From: DATBLE01 sp963719325
GTDB lineage: Bacteria; Actinomycetota; Thermoleophilia; Gaiellales; Gaiellaceae
Assembly (NCBI GenBank): GCA_963719325.1
Contig: CAVRBW010000006.1
Coordinates: 1-64,000 of the forward strand
Length of the DNA stretch: 64,000 nucleotides
Direction: 5' to 3'
Every line of letters begins with the position of its first letter. Position 1 is the stretch's first letter. Below the pieces are notes generated by a model. It saw only the letters and a program-made list of their open reading frames with translations, ran no database searches and was not told where the DNA came from. The position numbers were made by a program, and so were the translations under genes. Shown one piece after another: positions 24,904-33,512 of the stretch.

Positions 24904-26817
24904 TCACGATAGCGAGGCCTCCTCCTCGAGCACACCCTGCGGGTAGGCGATCACCATCACCTCGCAGGGCGCCCGGCGCAGGACGTAGTCGACCGTCGGG
25001 CTGAAGAAGCGGGACTGGCGACGCCACCGCGGCGCCGAGCCCATCAGGATCAGATCGGCTCCGACCTCCTCTGCCTTCGCCACGACCGCCTCGCCGATCG
25101 CCCGCGCGCGGACGATCTCGCCGTCGATCGTCACGCCGTGCTCGGAGGCGAGCTGCCTCGCATCGATCAGCGACGCGCTCGCTCGCTCCTCGTGTTCGAT
25201 CATCTCCGCGTCGAGGGGGACGTCCAGCGGAACGCGGATCACGTGCAGGGCGTGGATCCTGCCCCCGCGCTCCTCGGCCAGCTTGATCGCGGTCGCGAGC
25301 ATCTCCTCGCCGATCAGCCCCACCTTGACGGGGACGAGAATCCGCTCGTACTCGCCCTCGACGCTCGGGACGAGGTCGGGCACGGGAGCCTCGACGTGCT
25401 CGAGGAGGCCGGCCCCGCGGCGCAGACGCACGCCGACATAGAGCACCGCACCGAGTGCGAGCCAGGCGGGACCGCCGATGCGCGCTGCCTGATGCGTGGA
25501 CACCGCGACGACCCAGAGCGCCGCCGTCGCGGGGATTCCGACGAGCGCCGCCACCGGCACCGGACGGCCGCCGATCCTCAGGTTCATGCGGACGAAGAAG
25601 GGCCGGGGCAGGTCGGGATCGGCGAACCGCAGACGCACGACGGCCGCCTGGGCGATCGTGAACGTGATCAAGACGCCGAAGCTGTACAAGCTGGCCATGA
25701 ACCGCACCTCGTTGCCGACCGAGGCAGCGACGATCAGGAGCGTGCTCGAAACGAGCGCGGCGCCGAGGATCGCAGCCGGCGGCAGGGTACTCCGCCGGCC
25801 GAAGGTTCCGAATGCGTGCGGCAGCATCTGAAACCGGCCGAGCGTGTAGACGACGCGGCCGATCCCGGAGACCGCGGTCGTCGCCGCCGCCACCAGGATC
25901 CCGGCGCCGCTCAGCCCGATCATCACCCGCAGAACGTCGGCGACGAGCCCCGGGACGTGACCCTCGAGCGCGGCGACGATCCCGACGAGAGGCGCCCGGA
26001 GCCAGTCGTGGCCCAGGCTCGTCGCCGCCGATTCCGGGCCCTGAACGGCCGGGAATGCGGCGATGCCGACGATCCCGATCACCACCGAGACGACGACTGC
26101 GATGCCGAGCCCCGCAAACAGGCTCCGCGGTATGTCCTTTCCTGGTTCCCGAGCTTCCTGGGCGAGGTTGGCGACGGTCTCCAGGCCGGTGTAGGCGAGC
26201 ATCGCGACGGGAAGCGCGAAGGCGAGCGCGTGCCAGCTCGGCGAGACCCCCGGATGGACGCCGTGCCTGAGGTCGGAGAACGAGAACAGAAAGCCGAAGC
26301 CGACTCCGACGAGGAGGAGCTGCGTCACGAACGCGACCACCGCGACGAGGATCGCGATCCGGTAGAGGCCGGGGCGCCGGATCAGCCGCAGCAGGGTGAT
26401 CCCGAGCACGACGAACACCGCGGCGACCACGTCCCAGGGGTGTTCGGTCAGTCGCTGCCATCCGACCGCGTGCCCGAAGTAGTGGGAGGCGAAGAGGGAC
26501 GCGAGGGCGATCACGATCGAGTAGTCGAGCAACAGCACCCAGCCGGTCAGGAAGCCGATCGGATCGTTGAAGGCCCGCCGCGCGAGCATCGCCGCTCCGC
26601 CGGTCTCGGGGATCGCGGCGGTGCCCTCCGCGTAGGAGAGGGCGACGATCATGAACAGCAGGCCGACGCCGAGCAGCACCCAGGGCGTCAGCCCGAGCGC
26701 GTACAGAGCAACGATCCCGAGCGCGAAGTAGATCGACGATCCGACCTCGCCGAACGCGACGGAGGCGAGGGACTCTCGGGTCAGTCCGCGTACGAGCCCA
26801 GGGATTCGGCGCGGCAT
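24904..26817 (-). CDS. APC-superfamily permease with C-terminal USP domain (1)
   Basis: The 637-residue protein has about twelve membrane helices (residues 15-450) with the APC opening VAFGEVGSSIYFALGIVALY and AYTGLETVANLAQEAREPGK, followed by a cytosolic universal-stress-protein domain (YERILVPVKVGLIGEEMLAT to VDYVLRRAPCEVMVIAYP). This matches the size and layout of KimA-type K+/H+ symporters, though amino-acid permeases also have it. The neighbouring RCK genes favour potassium. It starts at ATG 26817, overlapping the small membrane protein gene by one base. Confidence 0.85.
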   Translation of the reverse strand: MPRRIPGLVRGLTRESLASVAFGEVGSSIYFALGIVALYALGLTPWVLLGVGLLFMIVALSYAEGTAAIPETGGAAMLARRAFNDPIGFLTGWVLLLDYSIVIALASLFASHYFGHAVGWQRLTEHPWDVVAAVFVVLGITLLRLIRRPGLYRIAILVAVVAFVTQLLLVGVGFGFLFSFSDLRHGVHPGVSPSWHALAFALPVAMLAYTGLETVANLAQEAREPGKDIPRSLFAGLGIAVVVSVVIGIVGIAAFPAVQGPESAATSLGHDWLRAPLVGIVAALEGHVPGLVADVLRVMIGLSGAGILVAAATTAVSGIGRVVYTLGRFQMLPHAFGTFGRRSTLPPAAILGAALVSSTLLIVAASVGNEVRFMASLYSFGVLITFTIAQAAVVRLRFADPDLPRPFFVRMNLRIGGRPVPVAALVGIPATAALWVVAVSTHQAARIGGPAWLALGAVLYVGVRLRRGAGLLEHVEAPVPDLVPSVEGEYERILVPVKVGLIGEEMLATAIKLAEERGGRIHALHVIRVPLDVPLDAEMIEHEERASASLIDARQLASEHGVTIDGEIVRARAIGEAVVAKAEEVGADLILMGSAPRWRRQSRFFSPTVDYVLRRAPCEVMVIAYPQGVLEEEASLS

Positions 26818-26990
26818 TACCGAACGGAAAGATAGAGCCGGAGGACGCCGGCGGCCATGAGCATGCCGCCGAGCAACAGGCCGAGCCCGCCGCCGACGCC
26901 GGCTTGCACCGTCCGGGCGATGACGACCGCACCGAGAAGGACGAGCATGAAGGAGAGCACGGCGGTTCCCCGCCTCTTCAGGCGGTTCAT
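26817..26990 (-). CDS. Small two-helix membrane protein, 57 aa
   Basis: The product has a basic start (MNRLKRRGTAVLSF) and two hydrophobic helices (MLVLLGAVVIARTVQAG and GGGLGLLLGGMLMAAGVLRL). It lies between two APC-USP permeases and overlaps both (ATGA upstream, TAATG downstream). The tight coupling suggests an accessory subunit of one of them. No family recognised. Confidence 0.75.
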   Translation of the reverse strand: MNRLKRRGTAVLSFMLVLLGAVVIARTVQAGVGGGLGLLLGGMLMAAGVLRLYLSVR

Positions 26991-28885
26991 GCTGCCGCCC
27001 GCTTCCCGGCGGCGACCAGCACGCGGCACGGCGACTCGCGCAAGACGTAGTCCACTGTTCCTCCGAAGAGCCGCCGGCGGCCGCCGACCGCTCGCCGCGG
27101 TGCCCCGAGCACGACGAGCTCGGCATTTCTCCGCCGGGCGTCCTCGACAATCGCCTGCCCCGCCCGCCGGGCGCGAACGAGGCGGGTGACCGTGCGGACG
27201 CCGTAGCTCTCGACCAGCGCCTGGGCGTCGTCGAGCAGCGTCTCGGCCTCGTCCTGCTCCTCCTGCATACGGGCGTCGAGCGGCAGCGAGAGCGGCACCT
27301 CGACCACCGTCACCACGGCGACGATCGCGCCGCGTTCGGCGGCAAGGCGGGCCGCCGCGACCAGCGCCTCTTCGGTCTCGCCGGTCCGTACGACCGGAAC
27401 GACGATCGTCCGGTACTCGACGGTCAGCGACGGACCGAGAATCAGCACGGGAGCGCGCACCGTCTGTCTCAGCGGCTGCTTCACGACGCGGGCTCGGTAC
27501 ACCCAGTACACCGCGAAGCCGAGCGCAAGCCAGCCGAGGCCCGCCCAGCGCGTGGTCGACTGCTGGACGACCACGACGAACCACGCGGCTGCGGTCGCGG
27601 CGCCGCCGAAGATCGCGAACAGCGGCCAGTCGACGCCGCGGACGCGCAGGTTCGGCCGCGCCTTGAACTCGAGCTCCTCGTCCGGCCTGCGCACCCGGAG
27701 CGCGATCACCGCCGCGTGCGCGACGGTGAACGAGAGCATCGCGCCGAAGGAGTACATCGTCCCGAGGAAGTCGACCTTGCCCGGGAGGATGACCAGGATC
27801 GAGAAGAACCCGGCGAAGACGATCAGCGCCAGCCAGGGTGTCTTGAAACGCGGGTGCAGGCGGCGGAAGACCTCCGGCAGCTGCCGGTAGCTCGCCATCG
27901 AGTAGGTGATCCGCGAGGCGCCGATCACCCCCGCGTTCGTCGCGATGAACAGGATCGTCGCCGCGAGGACGCCGACGTAGAGCTTGAGCGCGTGGAGGAG
28001 CGTCCCGGTGATGCCCATGTGCTCGACGAGCCCGAGCACCGGGTCGTTCTGGAAGCCGCCTTGGTCCGGCGGCAGCGCCAGCAGCGTCTGGTATTCGCCG
28101 TCGACCTTGTGCACCGGCAGCGCAGAAAGCGCGATCAGCGGCATCGTGAGGTAGATCGCGAAGACGGCGCCCGCCACGAGCTTGATCGAGGCCGGGATGC
28201 TGCGGACGGGGTCGCGGGCTTCCTCCGCGAGGTTGGAGACGGTCTCGATTCCGGTGTAGGCGATCATCCCGACCGGGATCGCTAGGAGGAAGCTGCCCCA
28301 GCCCGGCGCCGAGCCGAAGTGCACGTTGTCGACCAGCGTGGACGGGCTGAAGATCAGCACGAAGCCGAGCAGCACGAGCAGCAGCTGCGTGCCGAAGTCG
28401 ATCAGCGCCAGGACGATGTTCAGCTTCGCCGACTCCTGGATCCCGACGATGTTCAGCGCGACCAGGACCAGGATGACGACGGCGCCGCCGATCACGTCCC
28501 ACGGGTTGTCCCGCAACGGCTCCCAGAAGATCGAGAGGTAGTGCGGGACGAAGAACGCCGAGATGGCGATCGTCACCACGTAGTTGAGCATCTGGGCCCA
28601 GGCGGCCCCGAAGGAGACGAGCTCGTTGAAGGCGTGACGGGCGAAACTCGACGACCCGCCTGCCTCCGGATAGCGGACCGTGCCCTCGGCGTACGTGGCC
28701 GCGGTCGCCGAGAAGAAGAGGCCGGCGATCAGGAAGACGAGCGGCGTCAGCCCGAGGGCGAAGACCGCGGTGACGCCGAGCGCGTAGTAGATCGACGAGC
28801 CGACGTTTCCGTAGGCGGTCGAGAAGAGTGCAGACGTCCCGAGGACGCGTTCGAGTCCCTGCTGCTGCCGCCGCCTACGGGGCAC
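26987..28885 (-). CDS. APC-superfamily permease with C-terminal USP domain (2)
   Basis: The 632-residue protein is a paralogue of the permease at 24904-26817. It has LFSTAYGNVGSSIYYALGVT, GMIAYTGIETVSNLAEEARD and a USP domain ending VVLGAPRRAVGGRRRLFGGT, which retains the G-2x-G-9x-G(T) ATP-binding pattern better than its partner. It is the first gene of the apparent potassium operon. No c-di-AMP (ydaO) riboswitch is evident in the 127-bp upstream gap, which holds a palindromic element. Confidence 0.85.
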   Translation of the reverse strand: MPRRRRQQQGLERVLGTSALFSTAYGNVGSSIYYALGVTAVFALGLTPLVFLIAGLFFSATAATYAEGTVRYPEAGGSSSFARHAFNELVSFGAAWAQMLNYVVTIAISAFFVPHYLSIFWEPLRDNPWDVIGGAVVILVLVALNIVGIQESAKLNIVLALIDFGTQLLLVLLGFVLIFSPSTLVDNVHFGSAPGWGSFLLAIPVGMIAYTGIETVSNLAEEARDPVRSIPASIKLVAGAVFAIYLTMPLIALSALPVHKVDGEYQTLLALPPDQGGFQNDPVLGLVEHMGITGTLLHALKLYVGVLAATILFIATNAGVIGASRITYSMASYRQLPEVFRRLHPRFKTPWLALIVFAGFFSILVILPGKVDFLGTMYSFGAMLSFTVAHAAVIALRVRRPDEELEFKARPNLRVRGVDWPLFAIFGGAATAAAWFVVVVQQSTTRWAGLGWLALGFAVYWVYRARVVKQPLRQTVRAPVLILGPSLTVEYRTIVVPVVRTGETEEALVAAARLAAERGAIVAVVTVVEVPLSLPLDARMQEEQDEAETLLDDAQALVESYGVRTVTRLVRARRAGQAIVEDARRRNAELVVLGAPRRAVGGRRRLFGGTVDYVLRESPCRVLVAAGKRAAA

Positions 28886-28892
28886 CGCCGAA

Positions 28893-29012
28893 CTTAATCA
28901 CGGGGGAACCCATGGTTCCCCCGTGTGCCCCTTCCTTTGGTGCTGCTCATTCCGTCCGCAGCTTGCCTCCGCCGGGCAAAGCCCGGCTGCGGCAACCGGC
29001 CGCAGCTACTCG
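28893..29012. repeat. Palindromic intergenic element R2
   Basis: The core at about 28898-28925 (CACGGGGGAACC, CAT, GGTTCCCCCGTG, with one extra C in the right arm) is followed by CCCCTTCCTTT and a second hairpin, GCCGGGCAAAGCCCGGC. It fills the gap between hppA (stop at 29013) and the permease start. It is the same subtype as R3 (35765-35880). Confidence 0.7.
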
Positions 29013-31049
29013 CTATCCATGGATGCTGACGATGAGTGGGATGATCAGGATCGCGACGATGTTGGCGATCTTGATCATCGGGTTGATCGCCGGCCCGGCC
29101 GTGTCCTTGTAGGGGTCGCCGACCGTGTCGCCGGTGACCGCGGCGGCATGCGCCTCCGAGCCTTTGCCGCCGTAGAGGCCGTCCTCGATCGTCTTCTTCG
29201 CGTTGTCCCAGGCGCCGCCTCCGGACGTCATCGCAATTGCCAGGAACAGGCCCGTGACGATCGTCCCGATCAGGAGGCCGCCGAGCATCTTCGCGTTGAT
29301 GATCCCGACGACGATCGGGATGCCGATCGGGATCAGCGCCGGCAGCATCATGCTCTTGAGCGCCGAGCCGGTGACGATGTCGATCGCCCTGCCGTACTCG
29401 GGTCGCGCCGTCCCCTCCATGATCCCCGGGATCTCGCGGAACTGGCGTCGCACCTCCTGCACGATCTCGCCGCCGACGCGACCGACCGCCTGCATCGCGA
29501 GCGAGGTGAAGAGGAACGGCATCAGGCCGCCGATGAAGAGGCCCGCGATCACCCAGGCGTCGTCGAGCCTGAAGACCGTCGGGAGACCCTCGTCGCTGAG
29601 CCCGGTCGTGTAGCTGTCGAAGAGGACGAGCGCCGCGAGGGCAGCCGAGCCGATCGCGTAGCCCTTCGTGACCGCCTTGGTCGTGTTGCCGACCGCGTCG
29701 AGCGGGTCGGTGATCGCACGCACGGATTCGTCCAGGTCGGCCATCTCCGCGTTCCCGCCGGCGTTGTCGGTGATCGGCCCGTATGCGTCGAGTGCGACGA
29801 TCAAGCCGGTCATCGAGAGCTGCGCCATCACGGCGACGCCGATCCCGAAGAGGCCGGCGAAGTGGTTTGCGAGCAGGATCCCACCGGCGATCACGATCAC
29901 GGGCAGGGCGGTCGCCTGCATGCCGACGGCAAGACCTTCGATGATGTTCGTGGCGTGCCCGGTCTGCGACGCGCGGGCGATCGACTTGACCGGATGCCAG
30001 CGCGTGCCGGTGTAGTACTCCGTGATGGTCACGAGCAGGGCGGTCACCACCAGGCCGATGATCGCGGAGACGTACAGGTCGGAGAACGAATACTTGCCGC
30101 CGTCGAACGCAGTCGTGACCGGGATGAAGCCGAGCGCCGAAAGCACGGTCGCGACAACGACCGCCTTGTAGAGCGCGTTCATGATCGAGCCGCCGCGGCC
30201 GATCCGCGCGAAGAAGACACCGATCACCGACGAGAGAATCGAGACCCCGCCCAGCGAGAGCGGATACAGCCACAGGCTGCCGCTCGGGAAGTTGCTGCCG
30301 AGGAGCATCACGGCGACGGCCGTGACGGCGTACGTCTCGAACAGGTCCGCGGCCATGCCGGCGCAGTCGCCGACGTTGTCGCCCACGTTGTCGGCGATCA
30401 CGGCCGGATTGCGCGGGTCGTCCTCGGGGATACCGGCCTCGATCTTTCCGACGAGATCGGCGCCGACGTCCGCGGCCTTCGTGTAGATGCCGCCGCCGAG
30501 TCGGGCGAAGACCGAGATCAGCGATCCCCCGAATGCGAGCCCGATCAGGTCGTTGATCGCCGACTCGTGCGAGTTGCCGAGCCAGTCGGTCAGTGCCCAG
30601 TAGTAGCCGGCGACGCCCAGCAGGCCGAGGCCGACGACGAGCAGGCCCGTCACCGAGCCGGCTCGGAATGCGACGTCGAGCGCAGGCTTCAAGCCGCGCT
30701 TGGCCGCCTCGGCGGTGCGGACGTTGGCGCGCACGGCGACGTTCATGCCGATGAACCCGGCGGCAGCGGACAGCGTCGCCCCGATCAGAAAGCCGATCGC
30801 TGTGCCCCAGCCGAGCTTGTCGTAGAAGCCGAGCAGGAGAAACGGCACGATCGCGACGAGCCCGATCGTCATGTACTGCCGCCGCAGGTACGCCTCCGCC
30901 CCTTCCTGGACGGCGCGGGCGATCTCCAGCATCCGCTCGGTCCCCGCCGGTTGCCTGAGCACCCAGGCGGTCAGGGCGATCCCGGAGGCGATGCCGACCC
31001 CCGCGCAGATCAGGGCAAACAGCACCGCATGGTCGACGAAGAAGTCCAC
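29013..31049 (-). CDS. hppA: Membrane-bound proton-translocating pyrophosphatase, K+-independent type
   Basis: The 678-residue protein has about sixteen membrane helices. It couples hydrolysis of pyrophosphate to ion pumping. The PPi-binding motifs ADVGADLVGKIE and DNVGDNVGDCAGMAADLFE and the C-terminal DTVGDPYKDTAGPAINPMIK are all present. The subtype-determining segment reads GNTTKAVTKG, with lysine where K+-dependent enzymes have alanine, so it should be a K+-independent H+ pump. Start ATG 31049. Confidence 0.95.
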   Translation of the reverse strand: MDFFVDHAVLFALICAGVGIASGIALTAWVLRQPAGTERMLEIARAVQEGAEAYLRRQYMTIGLVAIVPFLLLGFYDKLGWGTAIGFLIGATLSAAAGFIGMNVAVRANVRTAEAAKRGLKPALDVAFRAGSVTGLLVVGLGLLGVAGYYWALTDWLGNSHESAINDLIGLAFGGSLISVFARLGGGIYTKAADVGADLVGKIEAGIPEDDPRNPAVIADNVGDNVGDCAGMAADLFETYAVTAVAVMLLGSNFPSGSLWLYPLSLGGVSILSSVIGVFFARIGRGGSIMNALYKAVVVATVLSALGFIPVTTAFDGGKYSFSDLYVSAIIGLVVTALLVTITEYYTGTRWHPVKSIARASQTGHATNIIEGLAVGMQATALPVIVIAGGILLANHFAGLFGIGVAVMAQLSMTGLIVALDAYGPITDNAGGNAEMADLDESVRAITDPLDAVGNTTKAVTKGYAIGSAALAALVLFDSYTTGLSDEGLPTVFRLDDAWVIAGLFIGGLMPFLFTSLAMQAVGRVGGEIVQEVRRQFREIPGIMEGTARPEYGRAIDIVTGSALKSMMLPALIPIGIPIVVGIINAKMLGGLLIGTIVTGLFLAIAMTSGGGAWDNAKKTIEDGLYGGKGSEAHAAAVTGDTVGDPYKDTAGPAINPMIKIANIVAILIIPLIVSIHG

Positions 31050-31127
31050 TGCGCTCCTCTCACAAAGTCGGCGCCGAACGGTTTCGGCGCGCGAAAACCA
31101 GTCTCACAAGCGCGAGAGCCTATCCGA

Positions 31128-31928
31128 TCAGACGGACGCGTCGCCAAGGGCATTGGCGCACACGTCGTCGGGCTGCGGGCCGATCTTCGGGATCACCGCG
31201 AAGAGCAGCCTGCGCAGCCTGTCGCCCGACTCCTCGAACACCCGGACGACCTCCGCGGCGCTCACCGACGGCCGCCCGTCGACGCCGACGTCGTAGTCGG
31301 TGACCATCGCGATCGTCGCGTAGCAGAGCTCGAGCTCGCGCGCGAGCTGGCACTCGGGATAGGCGGTCATGTTGATCACGTCCCAGCCCATCGACTGGAA
31401 CCACCGCGATTCCGCCCGCGTCGAAAACCGCGGGCCTTGGACGACGACGACCGTTCCACCGTCGCGCACCCGGATCCCGAGCTCGAGTGCGGTCTCGACC
31501 AGCAGCCGGCGGAGGTCGAGGCAGTAGGGGTCGGCCGCTGAGACGTGTGTCGTGTTCGGCCCGTCGTAGAAGGTGTCGCCACGGCCCCAGGTCCGGTCGA
31601 CGAACTGGTCGCAGACGACGAACTCGCCGAGGCGGAGGTCGGAGCGCAGTGCGCCGGACGCGCACGGGCCGACGATGCGGCGGACGCCCAGCTCGCGCAT
31701 CGCCCACAGATTCGCGCGGTAGGGGATCCGGTGCGGCGGCAGCTCGTGCGTCTTGCCGTGCCTGGGAATGAAGGCGACCGCGACGCCTTCGATCTCGCCG
31801 ATCGAGACCGGCGCCGAGGGAGGGCCGAAGGGGGTTTCGATCAATCGCTCTTCGACGGAGTCGAAGAGCGAGTAAAACCCGCTCCCGCCGAAGATGCCGA
31901 CCTCAGGCGCCGCCAACGGTCTTCGCAT
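31128..31928 (-). CDS. mtnP: 5'-methylthioadenosine/methylthioinosine phosphorylase
   Basis: The 266-residue protein belongs to purine nucleoside phosphorylase family 2: EVGIFGGSGFYSLF (phosphate loop), AFIPRHGKTHELPPHRIPYR, VVQGPRFSTRAESRWFQSMG and the methionine-containing NMTAYPECQLARELELCYA. It splits methylthioadenosine made in polyamine and SAM metabolism. Whether it prefers methylthioadenosine or methylthioinosine cannot be read here. Start ATG 31928; it overlaps the DUF1844-like gene by 26 bases. Confidence 0.9.
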   Translation of the reverse strand: MRRPLAAPEVGIFGGSGFYSLFDSVEERLIETPFGPPSAPVSIGEIEGVAVAFIPRHGKTHELPPHRIPYRANLWAMRELGVRRIVGPCASGALRSDLRLGEFVVCDQFVDRTWGRGDTFYDGPNTTHVSAADPYCLDLRRLLVETALELGIRVRDGGTVVVVQGPRFSTRAESRWFQSMGWDVINMTAYPECQLARELELCYATIAMVTDYDVGVDGRPSVSAAEVVRVFEESGDRLRRLLFAVIPKIGPQPDDVCANALGDASV

Positions 31929-32205
31929 ACGCGAGCTGCATGTTGGCGACCATCTGCTCGAAGTCCCTGCTGACCTGCTCGGGAACGGCCCCCTTGAGCA
32001 GAGGCACGACCGCACGCAGCGCTTCGATCGCAAGCCGCGCCTGGTCGAGATCCCGGTCCTCCTCGCCGAGCCGGCGGAACCCGAGCGAGGAGACGGTGAA
32101 CACGGTCTGGACGAGCACGTCCGAGACCTTCAGCTTCTTCAGCTCCTCTTCGAGCTGCTCGAGCAGCTCCTCCTGAGTCGGCTGCGTCGGCTCCTCGTCA
32201 CCCAT
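31903..32205 (-). CDS. DUF1844-like small protein, 100 aa
   Basis: The protein starts MGDEEPTQPTQEELLEQLEE, an acidic coiled region, then KVSDVLVQTVFTVSSLGFRR and DQARLAIEALRAVVPLLKGA, with a helical tail. The pattern fits DUF1844 proteins of actinobacteria, whose function is unknown. The ATG lies inside the end of the GCS2-type gene (eight-base overlap), and its own end runs into mtnP, making a three-gene coupled unit. Confidence 0.65.
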   Translation of the reverse strand: MGDEEPTQPTQEELLEQLEEELKKLKVSDVLVQTVFTVSSLGFRRLGEEDRDLDQARLAIEALRAVVPLLKGAVPEQVSRDFEQMVANMQLAYAKTVGGA

Positions 32206-33394
32206 GTACGACCTCCGCGGCGCCTCCTGCAGCGCCGCCGGGCGAGGTCCGGCGTCGCGCGCCCGGCGTGGCCTGCTCGGCGTAGATCTCCTCCAGCGAC
32301 CACCCTTCCTGGATCCGGCGGATCTGACGCTCGGCGGCGTTCGTAGCCGGGAGCTCCAACGTAACCCCGAGCTCGTCGGCAACCGGTGCGACCCAGTCGA
32401 TCAGCCGCTCGAGCTCGGCACGCACCGGCCGGACCTCGGACGTCGACGGGTCGAGCAGAGTCCCGGTGAGCCCGTAACGGATCGCGCGCCAGAGGTTCTC
32501 CTCGATCATCCGCGGCGCGGGCGAAGGCAGCGGCTCTCCTTCGTCGACCGCCCGGGCGATCCGGGCGGTCAAGGCGTACGCGAACCCGGCAAGCAAGCGC
32601 GCCTCGGCGAGGTCCGGTTGCGCGTCGCAGATCCGGATCTCGACGGTCGGGTACGCGAGGTGCGGTCGCACGCTCCACCAGAGCTGGGTGTGCTCGTCGA
32701 TCGAGCCCGTCGCGTAGAGGAGGCGAACGTAGGACTCGAACTCGTCCCAGGTGCCGTACGGGTCGGGGACGCCGCAGCGCGGGAACATGCGGGTGAAGAT
32801 CTCGGTCCGGGCAGAGTGAAGGCCGCTGTTCACCCCTTCGACGAGCGGCGAGCTGGCGGAGAGCGCGAGCAGGTGCGGGAGGAAGGGACGAAGCCCGTCA
32901 TGGACCGAGATCGCCCGGTCGGCCCCGCGGATGCCGACGTGCACGTGAAGGCCGAACGTGTTGTTCCTCCAGACGACGTACCGGAGCAACTCGTCGTTAC
33001 GGCGGTAGTGAGGCGTGTCGATGATCCGCTGGTCCTGCCAGCGGCTCCACGGATGGGTGCCGGTCGCTCCGAGCGCGACCGGGAGCGCTTCGGCGAGCGC
33101 CTTCAGCTGCGCCCGGCGCTCCCCCATTCGCTCCGATGCCGCCGCAAAGGTGCTGCAGCGTCCCGTACGAACCTCGACCTCGGAGGCGATCAACTCGCCG
33201 ACCAGGTGCTCGCCGACCGCACTGCCGGCGGCGGACTCCTTCAGCTCCTCGAAGCGGTTGACGAGCGAGAGCGTGTCCGGGTCGAGGAGCGCGAACTCCT
33301 CCTCGACCGCCACCGTGAGGTCGGTCCCTTCGTCGAAGGCCCCGCGAGCCTGACGGATCAGCTGGTCGTACGGGATTCGCTGCGCTTCACCCAT
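32198..33394 (-). CDS. Carboxylate-amine ligase, GCS2 (YbdK) family
   Basis: The 398-residue protein carries LTVAVEEEFALLDPDTLSLV (metal- and ATP-binding glutamates), VGELIASEVEVRTGRCSTFA, FGLHVHVGIRGADRAISVHD and AYPTVEIRICDAQPDLAEAR. The family forms gamma-glutamyl-type amides; members include weak glutamate-cysteine ligases. The true acceptor is not predictable here. Start ATG 33394. An unusual palindrome lies 40-55 bases upstream. Confidence 0.85.
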   Translation of the reverse strand: MGEAQRIPYDQLIRQARGAFDEGTDLTVAVEEEFALLDPDTLSLVNRFEELKESAAGSAVGEHLVGELIASEVEVRTGRCSTFAAASERMGERRAQLKALAEALPVALGATGTHPWSRWQDQRIIDTPHYRRNDELLRYVVWRNNTFGLHVHVGIRGADRAISVHDGLRPFLPHLLALSASSPLVEGVNSGLHSARTEIFTRMFPRCGVPDPYGTWDEFESYVRLLYATGSIDEHTQLWWSVRPHLAYPTVEIRICDAQPDLAEARLLAGFAYALTARIARAVDEGEPLPSPAPRMIEENLWRAIRYGLTGTLLDPSTSEVRPVRAELERLIDWVAPVADELGVTLELPATNAAERQIRRIQEGWSLEEIYAEQATPGARRRTSPGGAAGGAAEVVHG

Positions 33395-33429
33395 TGAAGC
33401 GACAAGGGTATTCGAACCGCTCGGAATTC

Positions 33430-33512
33430 CAAGTAACAGACTGTTACAAGAACTGATCGAGCTTATTTGCAGGCCGTTTCGTGCCGTGAGGCAAGTAACA
33501 GACTGTCACAAG
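33430..33512. repeat. Two copies of a 21-bp palindrome-containing repeat
   Basis: CAAGTAACAGACTGTTACAAG occurs at 33430-33450 and, with one change, at 33492-33512. The first holds the perfect palindrome GTAACAGACTGTTAC. The centres are 62 bases apart. The second copy overlaps the stop of the glycosyltransferase gene; the first lies upstream of the GCS2-type gene. A paired regulator-binding site is likely. Confidence 0.6.

Noticed and set aside
31071..31093. Hairpin GCGCCGAACGGTTTCGGCGC after mtnP as a terminator
   Set aside because: The 8-bp stem is plausible, but it lacks a U-run and such stems arise often in this composition; too weak to list as a feature.
33405..33430. tRNA-like TTCGAACC string
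   Set aside because: It has no acceptor, anticodon or D-arm around it; it is an isolated T-loop-like match.
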